64,000 bases of DNA from Oceaniferula marina (GTDB taxonomy: Bacteria; Verrucomicrobiota; Verrucomicrobiia; Verrucomicrobiales; Akkermansiaceae). The stretch covers positions 531,178 to 595,177 of the forward strand of contig NZ_JACBAZ010000003.1 in the NCBI RefSeq assembly GCF_013391475.1, read 5' to 3'. How positions within the stretch are numbered: position 1 is the first letter of the stretch; every line of letters starts with the position of its first letter. The position numbers and the translations under genes were made by a program. Under the pieces are notes generated by a model that worked only from the letters and a program-made list of their open reading frames with translations, was not told the origin of the DNA and ran no database searches. Shown here piece by piece: positions 52,797-61,461 of this stretch.

Positions 52797-53459
52797 ATGT
52801 CAACCGACCTTCGAAGCGTATTCAGAGAGCAGAATATCATGCTCGGGCTGATCCTAGTCATCAGCATGATCTTCGCCGCGCAAATGATGTACGGTCCAGA
52901 CATCTATTGGAGCTACATGATGGTCCCTCAAAAAATGGTAGTGGCATGGAATGCCGCCCTCATCGGAGACCTTGACCTCACCGCCTTTCTGCCGATGCTC
53001 ACTTGTGCCTTTCTCCATGGTGGATTCGACCACTTACTATTCAACATGCTCCTGCTGTGGGTCTTCGGAGCACTGGCCGTTGAACTGGTGGGAAACAAAT
53101 GGATGTTGATCACCTTCGTGCTCACCGCCTTCTGCGGCAGCGTCTTCCATGTCGTCATGAATCCCGATAGCACAATCCCCACACTCGGGGCATCAGGCGC
53201 GGTGATGGGCTTTGAGGGACTCTATCTGGGTATGGCCGTACGTTGGCACCTTCCCGACCCCGAAATCTGGCCGATCGCCCGACCGATCCCACCCGCCCAG
53301 CTGGCAGCACTTGGGATCATCGGTTTAATCATGGACTACATGGGCTTCCTGGGAGGAAATCTGGGCGTGGCATACAGCGCCCACCTCGGCGGTTTTGTGG
53401 GTGGCATCCTGCTCGGATCTACCATCGTCCCGATGCCCCGCGTCGCTCGACCGCGATAA
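52797..53459 (+). CDS. rhomboid family intramembrane protease
   Basis: A 220-residue membrane protein from ATG 52797 with about six helices. It has the rhomboid serine motif LGASGAVMG (Ser133), SAHLGG (His196), and FLHGGFDHLLFN with the GxxH-type loop. It cleaves within transmembrane segments. The longer frame from 52620 contains a poor N-terminal extension and was rejected. It is divergent from the phosphatase gene. A terminator candidate follows. Confidence 0.87.
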   Translation: MSTDLRSVFREQNIMLGLILVISMIFAAQMMYGPDIYWSYMMVPQKMVVAWNAALIGDLDLTAFLPMLTCAFLHGGFDHLLFNMLLLWVFGALAVELVGNKWMLITFVLTAFCGSVFHVVMNPDSTIPTLGASGAVMGFEGLYLGMAVRWHLPDPEIWPIARPIPPAQLAALGIIGLIMDYMGFLGGNLGVAYSAHLGGFVGGILLGSTIVPMPRVARPR

Positions 53460-53497
53460 ACTTAAGGGATATAAACGAAGTTTTCCCAGCTAGTGGC

Positions 53498-53527
53498 CGC
53501 CCAATGGGCGAACCTTTTTCTTTTTTG
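53498..53527 (+). terminator. terminator candidate after rhomboid gene
   Basis: CGCCC and GGGCG (53498-53510) form a short stem with a small loop, followed by aacctttttcttttttg. The stem is short, so strength is uncertain. Confidence 0.45.
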
Positions 53528-53565
53528 AGTTCCGTTTTTAGCGAGCTATCCACTATAGAAACGTA

Positions 53566-53593
53566 ATAAAACCTTTACTAATAAAGGTTTTAT
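53566..53593. promoter_or_regulatory. 12-bp A/T-rich hairpin before the DUF4914 gene
   Basis: ATAAAACCTTTA, a 4-base loop, and TAAAGGTTTTAT make a perfect 12-bp stem about 140 bases before the DUF4914 ATG. A second stem (TACGC/GCGTA) is near 53646-53660. The first could be a terminator for the minus strand or a regulatory leader. No riboswitch class was recognised. Confidence 0.4.
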
Positions 53594-53734
53594 ATGATTT
53601 TTGAAGCATAAAAACCAAAGTTGTGCATTTTTTTGATTGGCAATTACGCTTCGCGTATGGGTATGACTCTGGCGTCGGCCAAACGACATCCTTATATTAG
53701 GGGGATGTTCAAAGGATAACCCGACTTTTTTATC

Positions 53735-55651
53735 ATGGACCATACAGCTAAACCATTTGATCCGACCGCGCTTCCTTACACTTTGCCTGAGGAAGCATTA
53801 GACATCCTCTCCAACGCCCGCTCAGTCACCCTGGGTGAGAATGTGGAGCAGCTCAACAAGCTCGCAGTAGCCAACCCGGATGAAAGCGGGTGGCACGAAG
53901 TAGCCTACGATGTTCCCGGCAAAGGAAAAGTGGTGGAAGCCAAAGCCTGCCGTGTTAAAAATGGTATTGCGGCCAACTACATCGACCCCTACATGCGGCG
54001 TCGCGACCCTGACTGCATGGTCATCGGCGATGAAAAGCCGACGGACAAACCCACGTTCCAGCAACGATTTGGCACCAGCTTCGACAGCATGCGTGCAGAA
54101 ACGCTGGAGTGGATGAAAACCCAGGATCTCATGATGTTCCCCTTCCTCGCCGGTGTGGAAGACAAGGGAACCGGAGCCATTGTCATTGCTCCGGCCAACG
54201 CGGGCTTCTTCGCTCTCGGCCTGGCCCTGCTTCAGGGGATTTTAGCCAATGACGAAATTCCCGAAGGTTTCAGCCCCAAGGCCGTCATCTATGTCGCTCC
54301 TCCGTTCAGACATACCCATCTCGACGGCAAGCAGGTCGTCGTGCACAACCGCCTGGACAACAAGCATGAGCTCTTCGCTTACAACCTTTACCCCGGACCA
54401 AGTGCCAAAAAGGGCATTTACGGCGTGCTGCTCAATATCGGTGAGCAGGAAAAATGGGTGACCATGCACTGCGCCACCGCCAAAGTCGTCACCCCATACG
54501 AACAATCGATTGTCATCTCTCACGAGGGTGCCAGTGGAGGAGGAAAGAGCGAAATGCTCGAGCCTGTCCATCGTCAAACCGACAACACCCTGAAAATGGG
54601 AGAAAACATCGTCAGCGGCGAAACCCGATCCCTGTCCCTGCCGAGCAGCTGTAATATCATCCCTGTCACGGACGACATGGCCCTTTGCTACCCTCCGGCA
54701 GAAGGAGGCAGCGGAAAACTCACTGTCGCAGATGCTGAAGATGCCTGGTTCGTCCGCGTCAACCACATCAACAAATACGGAGTGGACCCTCACCTCGAAC
54801 GACTCACCGTCACACCTGAAAAGCCCTTGTTGTTCCTCAACATTGACGCCCAACCAGGCAGCACGGCTCTGATTTGGGAGCACATCGAAGACGAGCCCGG
54901 CAAACCATGCCCGAACCCCCGGGTCATTGTTCCCCGCGACACCGTCCCGAACATCCATACCGGAAAAACCAATGTCGATATTCGCTCCTTCGGGGTCCGC
55001 TGCCCTCCCTGCACCAAGGAGGATCCGACTTATGGTATCCTCGGAATTTTCCACCTGCTCCCCCCCTCCCTGGCCTGGCTTTGGCGCTTGGTTGCCCCAC
55101 GCGGCCATGCCAACCCAAGCATCGTCGATACCGGAGGCATGGCAAGTGAAGGCGTCGGCTCCTACTGGCCCTTCGCCACCGGCCGCCGGGTGGATCAAGC
55201 CAACCTGCTGCTGGAGCAAATCATCAACTCTCCAGCCGTGCGCTACGTCCTGATTCCGAACCAGCACATCGGATCATGGGAAATGGGCTTCATTCCCCAG
55301 TGGATTACCCGTGAACTTCTGGCCCGACGCGGTGGCGCCCATTTCAAGCGCTCCCAGCTTGAAGACTCACGCTGCCCGCTGCTCGGATGGAATCCAAAGT
55401 CCATCATGATCGAAGGACGTCCTGTGGGCAGCTGGTTTTTCTCCGTCGAAAAGCAACCTGAAGTGGGTATTGAAGCCTATGAAAAGGGTGCCGAGATTCT
55501 CAAGCAGTTCTTCCACCGCGAAATCAGTCAGTTCCTGCAAGATGACCTCCACCCGCTGGGCCGTGAGATCATCGAGTGCTGCCTCAACGGCGGTTCCGTG
55601 GACGACTACGCCAAGCTCATCGACCACCAGTCGCTCTTGGCTGAAGACTAA
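53735..55651 (+). CDS. DUF4914 protein with P-loop (kinase/PEPCK-like)
   Basis: A 638-residue cytoplasmic protein. A Walker A motif SHEGASGGGKSE (Lys271) sits in the middle, preceded by a beta-rich region, and resembles the P-loops of PEPCK and HprK/P. Conserved-looking patches include VIYVAPPFRHTHLDGKQ and RSFGVRCPPCTKEDP. The second is Cys-rich and may bind metal. The N-terminal 250 residues have no named domain. The family is widespread in Bacteroidetes and Verrucomicrobia with unknown function. A kinase or nucleotide-dependent role is likely from the P-loop. It is followed by a strong terminator. Confidence 0.83.
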   Translation: MDHTAKPFDPTALPYTLPEEALDILSNARSVTLGENVEQLNKLAVANPDESGWHEVAYDVPGKGKVVEAKACRVKNGIAANYIDPYMRRRDPDCMVIGDEKPTDKPTFQQRFGTSFDSMRAETLEWMKTQDLMMFPFLAGVEDKGTGAIVIAPANAGFFALGLALLQGILANDEIPEGFSPKAVIYVAPPFRHTHLDGKQVVVHNRLDNKHELFAYNLYPGPSAKKGIYGVLLNIGEQEKWVTMHCATAKVVTPYEQSIVISHEGASGGGKSEMLEPVHRQTDNTLKMGENIVSGETRSLSLPSSCNIIPVTDDMALCYPPAEGGSGKLTVADAEDAWFVRVNHINKYGVDPHLERLTVTPEKPLLFLNIDAQPGSTALIWEHIEDEPGKPCPNPRVIVPRDTVPNIHTGKTNVDIRSFGVRCPPCTKEDPTYGILGIFHLLPPSLAWLWRLVAPRGHANPSIVDTGGMASEGVGSYWPFATGRRVDQANLLLEQIINSPAVRYVLIPNQHIGSWEMGFIPQWITRELLARRGGAHFKRSQLEDSRCPLLGWNPKSIMIEGRPVGSWFFSVEKQPEVGIEAYEKGAEILKQFFHREISQFLQDDLHPLGREIIECCLNGGSVDDYAKLIDHQSLLAED

Positions 55652-55678
55652 GACCACGGCTACGATAACCATCATCAC

Positions 55679-55714
55679 ACACCACGGAGCCTCCCGGTTC
55701 CGTGGTGTTTTTTT
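55679..55714 (+). terminator. strong intrinsic terminator after DUF4914
   Basis: A perfect 10-bp stem (ACACCACGGA with TCCGTGGTGT) and a 10-base loop are followed by TTTTTT. Confidence 0.9.
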
Positions 55715-55799
55715 GTCCCCCCTCCTCCGGACCAAATAAATGGCACGAGAAACAGCAAGCTTGAAAGACCGGCATGATTCAGATCATATAGACATAGCT

Positions 55800-57017
55800 A
55801 TGAAAGAATCATTCCCCTCCCTGCCGAAGCATACTCGCGGCCTGTCCGTGCTCTCGCTCTTGTTGGCCCTGTTCTGCACCCTCAGCGACCCGGCGGCGGC
55901 AGCCACTCCTCAACCGCTCAAGGTCTTTGTGCTGGTCGGACAATCGAATATGCAAGGGCACGCTAAAATCGAAACATTCGAACATATCGCTATGGATCCA
56001 AAAACCGCACCATGGCTCGAAGAAATACAGAACAAGGACGGATCCCCCAAAGTCTGCAACGATGTCTGGATTTCCTATTTATCGACCAAAGGAGTGAAGC
56101 AAGGGGCCCTCACTGCAGGCTTTGGGGCAGACGACCAAAAAATCGGCCCCGAACTCAGCTTTGGTATCGCCATGCAGAAACAACTCAAAGAGCCGGTCCT
56201 TCTCATCAAGGTCGCCTGGGGGGGCAAAAGCCTGCATACGGATTTCAGGCCCCCAAGCGCCGGAGATTACACATTCCCGCCGGAACGCATCGAGCAACTG
56301 AAAAAACAAGGCAAAGATCCGGATGAGATCCAAGCGAAACAAAAGGAGGCTGCCGGAAAGTATTACCGCCTGACGGTAGATCATGTGAAATCGGCTCTGA
56401 CCGATATCAAAAGCGTCTATCCCGATTACCAGACAGAACAAGGGTATCAGCTCTCCGGACTTGTCTGGTTTCAAGGCTGGAATGATATGGTGGCTTCGGA
56501 CGTCTACCCCAAACGAAACCAAGCCGGTGGCTATGATGATTATTCATCCGTGATGGCACATTTCATCCGGGACATCCGCAAGGACTTGGCCGCACCGAAA
56601 CTGCCCGTCATCATCGGGGTGATGGGTGTCGGAGGGCCTACGGATCAATACGGCCCGGACCAACAACGCTACAAAAACACCCACCAACATTTCCGAGACG
56701 CCATGGCAGCGCCCGCGAAGCTGCCCGAATTCAAAAGCAACGTAACCGCCGTGCTGACCGAACAATACTGGGACATGGAACTGAACGCCCTGGTGGCACG
56801 GGATGGCAAGCTGCGTCACGAGATTAAAAAGAAAAAACTGAAAGGAAAAGAAGCTCAGGCGATGCACAAGGAACTACGTCAAAAGGCATTCACTAAGCGT
56901 GAACGGGAGATCCTCGAAAAGGGCGTATCCAACTACCCCTTCCACTACCTCGGCTCAGCCAAAATCATGGTCGGTATCGGCAAAGGATTTGCCAAAGCGA
57001 TGGCAGAGCTTCAATAG
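55800..57017 (+). CDS. exported SASA-type esterase, second copy
   Basis: A 405-residue protein from ATG 55800 with a signal peptide (LSVLSLLLALFCTLSDPAAA). It has the SASA motifs LVGQSNMQGHA, ELSFGI and WFQGWNDM (QG-x-N-D block), with a late HYLGSAK segment for the His. It differs from the copy at 47331 by a longer middle insertion (Lys/Glu/Gln-rich ~140-160) and an extra Lys-rich helix near the end. It likely deacetylates a different ester-decorated polysaccharide. It lies after a strong terminator, so it has its own promoter. Confidence 0.85.
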   Translation: MKESFPSLPKHTRGLSVLSLLLALFCTLSDPAAAATPQPLKVFVLVGQSNMQGHAKIETFEHIAMDPKTAPWLEEIQNKDGSPKVCNDVWISYLSTKGVKQGALTAGFGADDQKIGPELSFGIAMQKQLKEPVLLIKVAWGGKSLHTDFRPPSAGDYTFPPERIEQLKKQGKDPDEIQAKQKEAAGKYYRLTVDHVKSALTDIKSVYPDYQTEQGYQLSGLVWFQGWNDMVASDVYPKRNQAGGYDDYSSVMAHFIRDIRKDLAAPKLPVIIGVMGVGGPTDQYGPDQQRYKNTHQHFRDAMAAPAKLPEFKSNVTAVLTEQYWDMELNALVARDGKLRHEIKKKKLKGKEAQAMHKELRQKAFTKREREILEKGVSNYPFHYLGSAKIMVGIGKGFAKAMAELQ

Positions 57018-57106
57018 TCATCCCGAAAGCTGCGGTCTCAAGTGCCCTCAGTGAAAGAGATGAGGCAAAGCTTGTGTGTCTCTGCCTTTTGGTGAATGGT
57101 GCTTCC

Positions 57107-57799
57107 ATGAAGCCTTACGTCCAACTCGGTGAATCAAAAATGTCAGATGGAACCGTGTTCTCACTGCACAAACATGATGGCAAGTTTTACCTGAAATACA
57201 ACGGCTTCGATCTGATGAGCACAGCGCTCACCTTCTCCGAGGAGCTGCTCGCCGATGCTGGATGCGCCTCCCTACTTCCCGGAAAAAAAACCAGACCCAA
57301 ACATCCGAACGTCTTAATCGGAGGGCTCGGCCTCGGCTTCACTCTGAAACGCACTCTGGAATTAATTGGCCAACCCGCCACCGTCGAGGTCGCCGAACTA
57401 ATGAAACCTCTGATCGAATGGAACCGCACGTTCCTCGTCGAGCATAACGGCCCGCTGCTCGAAGACCCACGTACCAAAATCACCCAGGGAGACCTCTTTG
57501 ATATTATCAACAGCAAAAAAAGAGGAAGCTACGACGCTTTATTGTTAGATATCGACAACACCCCGGACGACCTGATCACCGCGGGTAACGCACGACTCTA
57601 CTCACCTCGATTTTTAGCCAAGATCAAAGAGATTCTAACACCCAACGGCTGTGTTGCCTACTGGCTGTCGGAACCCGCACCCAAGTTTAAAAAATGCCTG
57701 ATCAAGGCCGGATTTTGGGTGGAAGAACAATCGGCCAAACCGCACGCCAAATCAAAACGGGCCAGACATTGTATTTATGTCTGCACTCGCAGGCGCTAA
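57107..57799 (+). CDS. spermidine synthase-like methyltransferase-fold protein
   Basis: A 230-residue protein from ATG 57107. The Rossmann core shows VLIGGLGLGFTLKRTLEL (SAM-binding G-x-G-x-G loop), EVAELMKPLIEWN (acidic end of strand 2), and DALLLDIDNTPDDL. It resembles spermidine synthase-fold proteins without the full aminopropyl-transfer motif. It may be an SAM-dependent methyltransferase or a polyamine enzyme. A basic Lys/Arg tail ends it. The peroxiredoxin gene starts 78 bases later. Confidence 0.78.
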   Translation: MKPYVQLGESKMSDGTVFSLHKHDGKFYLKYNGFDLMSTALTFSEELLADAGCASLLPGKKTRPKHPNVLIGGLGLGFTLKRTLELIGQPATVEVAELMKPLIEWNRTFLVEHNGPLLEDPRTKITQGDLFDIINSKKRGSYDALLLDIDNTPDDLITAGNARLYSPRFLAKIKEILTPNGCVAYWLSEPAPKFKKCLIKAGFWVEEQSAKPHAKSKRARHCIYVCTRRR

Positions 57800-57877
57800 G
57801 CAAAGGTCATCGCACACGCGAAACCCGTGCATACATTCTGGGAATAAACGATCCGGTTTGGCGTCTTACCGGGCAAC

Positions 57878-58609
57878 ATGCGTATCTCATCACTTCTCAG
57901 CCCACTCACCATAGGAGCTCTCACCCTGAGCCTCCCACTTCAGGCCGACCCATTGCAAGATCAGCTCGATCAGCGCAAAAAGGAATTCGAGGTACAAGCC
58001 ACACCGGAGAAAATTGCCAGTTACAACAAAGGTGTCGAAGCCGTCCGGAAATCCGGCATGGTCAAACGGGCACTTAAAGTCGGAGACACCGCTCCCGATT
58101 TCACCTTGAACAATGCCCTTGGAAAAAAAGTCACACTCTCCAAACTCCTGAACGACGGCCCTGTCGTCATCACCTGGTACCGTGGCTCATGGTGCCCATA
58201 CTGCAATCTGACATTACAAGCTTACCAAGAGAACCTGCCGAAACTTAAAAAAGCAGGGGCCCAATTCATTGCCCTCACCCCGGAACTTCCCGATCATTCA
58301 CTCAGCACCAAGAAAAAACATCATCTTGAATTCGAGGTTCTCACCGACCTCAACAATCAGGTGGCAAAACAATTCAAAATCGTCTTTGAAATGACACCGG
58401 AAGTTAGCCAGGCCATGGAAAAACTCGCCGGGCTGCACAATTACAATGGGAAGACTTACAATGCTGATACCCTGCCACTGAGCGCCACGTATATCATCAC
58501 CCCGGACCGCAAAATCGCCTACGCCTTTCTCGACGCAGAGTACCGTAACCGGGCAACGCCTGAGATGATTCTAAGCGAACTCAAAAAAATCAACAAGCAA
58601 CAACCATAG
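57878..58609 (+). CDS. exported peroxiredoxin-like (AhpC/TSA) protein
   Basis: A 243-residue protein with a signal peptide (LLSPLTIGALTLSLPLQA). It has a thioredoxin fold with ITWYRGSWCPYCNLTLQ; the Cys pair Cys106 and Cys109 is a WCPYC motif, more like the AhpC/TSA '2-Cys atypical' or Prx-like redox proteins. The preceding KVGDTAPDFTL is the standard entry. It probably reduces peroxides or disulfides in the periplasm. A 195-base repeat follows its stop. Confidence 0.86.
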   Translation: MRISSLLSPLTIGALTLSLPLQADPLQDQLDQRKKEFEVQATPEKIASYNKGVEAVRKSGMVKRALKVGDTAPDFTLNNALGKKVTLSKLLNDGPVVITWYRGSWCPYCNLTLQAYQENLPKLKKAGAQFIALTPELPDHSLSTKKKHHLEFEVLTDLNNQVAKQFKIVFEMTPEVSQAMEKLAGLHNYNGKTYNADTLPLSATYIITPDRKIAYAFLDAEYRNRATPEMILSELKKINKQQP

Positions 58610-58618
58610 GACTGGTAT

Positions 58619-58814
58619 CTCCCAGAGTAAATACACCAGAGGCTAACAGCCTACAGCGCTGACAGGTTTCACATGATTGAAGAGGGTTTACAGGATTTTT
58701 TTGGGAGGTAGCGATAGGTTTTGGGCAAACCTTGATCTTTGAAATGAAACATCCTGACAATCGTGTCAGCGCCACAGGCATCACCGCGATAAGCTCCCTA
58801 ATGGAGGAGCCCTG
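58619..58814 (-). repeat. dispersed 195-base repeat, copy 2 (inverted)
   Basis: The reverse complement of this segment matches 14942-15138 from cagggctcc through aaggtttgccc, aaatcctgtaaa and ggctgttagcc. Identity is high but with scattered changes. The two copies are 43.5 kb apart in opposite orientation. No frame is conserved. The rest of the gap to 58962 holds only a small hairpin (58931-58950). Confidence 0.7.
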
Positions 58815-58930
58815 ACCGATTAACACAAACTATCTCGAGTCAATCCACCAGTACCTGACGACCTGCGACCCCTGGCCCTGTGTGCCACAAACTTCCAAAC
58901 CTCCTTGCTTTGATGCATCCCCAATGGTAG

Positions 58931-58950
58931 GTTGAGTTCTAACTCTCAAC
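58931..58950 (+). promoter_or_regulatory. small hairpin just before gltS
   Basis: GTTGAG and CTCAAC (8-base loop) lie 13 bases before the gltS ATG, where they could occlude the ribosome. The stem is only 6 bp, so a role is speculative. Confidence 0.3.
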
Positions 58951-58962
58951 TATTATCAAATC

Positions 58963-60153
58963 ATGGAACTGGAACTCAACCGGGTGTGGACCGTTGTCGT
59001 TGCCCTTGCTTGCATCGAGATCGGCAAATGGCTCAACCGTAAATTTATTTGGTTAGAAAAGGGAAATATTCCTCCCGCCGTCTCCGCCGGGTTACTGATC
59101 TCACTGATTCTGGCCGGCGTGCGCTCTCTCGGATGGTTGGATCTTTCTCTCGATCCCGTTCCACGCGACGCACTGCTACTGGTCTTTTTTGCCTCGCTCG
59201 GTTTTGGCGCTCATCTGGGAAAACTTGCCTCGGCCGGCAAAGGTACACTGGTGATCTGTCTCGCCATTCTCGCTCTGATTTTCACTCAGAACTTCATTGG
59301 TGTTGCGATGGCCAAGCTCTTTGGCCAACCCGAGGAAATCGGACTTTTCTGTGGTAGTATCGCTTTTCTCGGAGGCCACGGCACAGCGGTGGCATGGGCG
59401 AACACCGACATGGCAAGCTCCATGAGCGGTGCCTTCGAGCTTGGTGTTGGTAGTGCCACCATGGGACTGGTGCTTGGCGGTTTGGTCGCCGGCCCCGTCT
59501 CCATGTTTCTGATGAAGCGAAAAACCGAGGACATCGTACACGCCACGGTGTTCGAAAAAGATGCCCCGGTTGTCACCCGACGTGAACATGTTTTTTCCTC
59601 CAACCGCTGGCTCATCTGCCTGCTCTTTGTCTTGGTCTGCGTTGCGATTGGTGTACCAGTCCGCGAATGGTTCAATGAACGAGGCACCTCCATCCCCGCT
59701 TTCCTTGCTGTGATGCTGGTCGCCGTGCTGGTAACCAACTTCGCCGACCTGATCAAAAAACCCATGGATGAGGAGGTCTCCGATCTGATTGGCACCGTCT
59801 CACTGCGCATCTTTCTCGCCATGGCTATGCTATCACTCGACTGGGGGGAACTTGCCAGCTACCTGCCGATGTTGCTCTGTGCCTCGATTCTCCAAGTCAC
59901 GGCCATCATCGGCATCGCCTATTTCGTCGTCTACAAAATGTTTGGCCGTGGCCATGAAGGTTCCTGTGCCGCAGGCGGGTTTATTGGATTCGGTCTGGGA
60001 GCCATGCCGGTCGGCCTCGCCGTCATCCGGCGTTTGACCGAAACCTTCGGCAACTGCCCCAAAGCCATTCTGGCGATCACTCTGGCGGCCTCCCTCTTCT
60101 GTGACACCGCCAACGCCGTTCTGATTTCAGCATTCTTCAAATGGTTCGGGTAA
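58963..60153 (+). CDS. gltS: sodium/glutamate symporter GltS
   Basis: A 396-residue polytopic transporter with about ten helices. GltS signatures are present: two re-entrant-type Gly-rich loops, FLGGHGTAVAWANTDM around 145-160 and AAGGFIGFGLGAMPVGLAVI around 345-365. The N-terminal RVWTVVVALACIEIGKWLN starts helix 1. It takes up glutamate with Na+. A Na+-coupled system is compatible with a marine or saline habitat. It lies alone, with the convergent beta-helix gene 13 bases after its stop. Confidence 0.92.
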   Translation: MELELNRVWTVVVALACIEIGKWLNRKFIWLEKGNIPPAVSAGLLISLILAGVRSLGWLDLSLDPVPRDALLLVFFASLGFGAHLGKLASAGKGTLVICLAILALIFTQNFIGVAMAKLFGQPEEIGLFCGSIAFLGGHGTAVAWANTDMASSMSGAFELGVGSATMGLVLGGLVAGPVSMFLMKRKTEDIVHATVFEKDAPVVTRREHVFSSNRWLICLLFVLVCVAIGVPVREWFNERGTSIPAFLAVMLVAVLVTNFADLIKKPMDEEVSDLIGTVSLRIFLAMAMLSLDWGELASYLPMLLCASILQVTAIIGIAYFVVYKMFGRGHEGSCAAGGFIGFGLGAMPVGLAVIRRLTETFGNCPKAILAITLAASLFCDTANAVLISAFFKWFG

Positions 60154-60166
60154 ATGGCTTCGTGGA

Positions 60167-61459
60167 TTAGTTTCCGGGCTTCTCCTTCCGCCATTCATAG
60201 GCTCCGATGTCGGGCTGTTGACCGCGCTTCACACCATCGATGTCATGAGCGACCTGACCATCCGGCAATCGCATTCCGCGATCAATGGCATCCTTGGCCT
60301 GTGCTGAAAGACGCAAGTCTCCTTTGGCATGTCCCAGGAACAGTGCAGGCGACGCATTCAGCAGATTGTGATCGAGCTTCGCCACCGCTTCATTTCTCTG
60401 CCGGATACGATGGCTGACGATGTTGTTCCTGATCTCAACCCGGGTATTTGGCCAACGATATTCGATGCTCGAAAAAGGAGGGTCCTGACTGACCACGGTG
60501 TTATGCAGCACCTTCACGCCGGTGACATTAGCGAGCTCAATGCCTGACTCAAGGTGGATGCCTTTGGCATTATAAATCACGTTGTTCCGGATCACTCCCC
60601 CAAGGTGGTCAACATAGGGGTCCTTTCCCGCGCCATCTTCATACTCACGCACCAGCCCCTCGGGCTTGGTTTTCATGCCAAAACCAATCGCACGATAACA
60701 ATCGATCAATTGGTTCTGCTCCACCACGGTGCCGCGTGACCTCGACCACATATGCACGGCGTGTTCCATCAATTTCCCCTCGCGTTGGATGTTTTTAAAC
60801 GTATTTCTCCGGATCACCCAGTCCTTGCCACCATGCACATCCAGACCACCGGTGTAGAAGTATTTCCCTTGATCATCCATGATGGAGGTGTCCTTAAATT
60901 CAATCAGACATCCTTCCAGTAAGCCCCGGTCCACCCAGGCCGGAGGCTTGGCTCCGTTCGAGTTCACCTTGATCAGCTGCTGACCGCAGTCATAGATGTG
61001 CAAATTGCGCATCACAATATCTTCAATTGTTTTATCGCCACCTGGCGAAACATGGATTGAGTGGTCACGGGCATAACGAATAGTTAGATCACTGATACTC
61101 ACGCGGGATGCACGGATAGCGATCAACTCGTTGACACATGCTTTGCGGGAAAGCTTTCCTTTGCCTTGGAAGCCGTCGAGGATCACCTTTTCCCGCTTAC
61201 CGGACTCCGAACGCATCGACACCCCCGCCTGACCAAATTGCAAGGGGCGGGTCAGTTTGTAGACGCCATCCTTGAGTAAAATGACCGTCCCGGGGTGGGC
61301 CCGCTGCACCGCACGGGCCAAATCATCAGCGGCTGACAAACGTAGTGGTATTCCAGAACCGGAAGCCACTTCGGCGATAACCAATTCGGAGCCCACAAAC
61401 AACAGCATCCACAGCAAAAATCCCCGCTCCGGCATCAACCTTGATAAACGTCTCAACAT
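60167..61459 (-). CDS. exported parallel beta-helix protein (polysaccharide lyase-like)
   Basis: A 430-residue protein from ATG 61459. The N-terminal LLWMLLFVGSELVIA is a signal peptide. The body is a right-handed parallel beta-helix with regularly spaced Asn/Gly turns (VIRRNTFKNIQ, VVEQNQLIDC, VIRNNVIYNA, VLHNTVVSQD, EIRNNIVS). The final segment DIDGVKRGQQPDIGAYEW is the typical end of PL6/PL31-like or pectate-lyase-like proteins. It likely binds or cleaves uronate polysaccharide. The start is 2 bases after the stop of the upstream TPR gene, so the pair is co-translated. Confidence 0.82.
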   Translation of the reverse strand: MLRRLSRLMPERGFLLWMLLFVGSELVIAEVASGSGIPLRLSAADDLARAVQRAHPGTVILLKDGVYKLTRPLQFGQAGVSMRSESGKREKVILDGFQGKGKLSRKACVNELIAIRASRVSISDLTIRYARDHSIHVSPGGDKTIEDIVMRNLHIYDCGQQLIKVNSNGAKPPAWVDRGLLEGCLIEFKDTSIMDDQGKYFYTGGLDVHGGKDWVIRRNTFKNIQREGKLMEHAVHMWSRSRGTVVEQNQLIDCYRAIGFGMKTKPEGLVREYEDGAGKDPYVDHLGGVIRNNVIYNAKGIHLESGIELANVTGVKVLHNTVVSQDPPFSSIEYRWPNTRVEIRNNIVSHRIRQRNEAVAKLDHNLLNASPALFLGHAKGDLRLSAQAKDAIDRGMRLPDGQVAHDIDGVKRGQQPDIGAYEWRKEKPGN

Positions 61460-61461
61460 GA

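Noticed and set aside
54242..55267. 341-codon minus-strand frame within DUF4914
   Set aside because: The composition is unnatural and the plus-strand frame has clear motifs.
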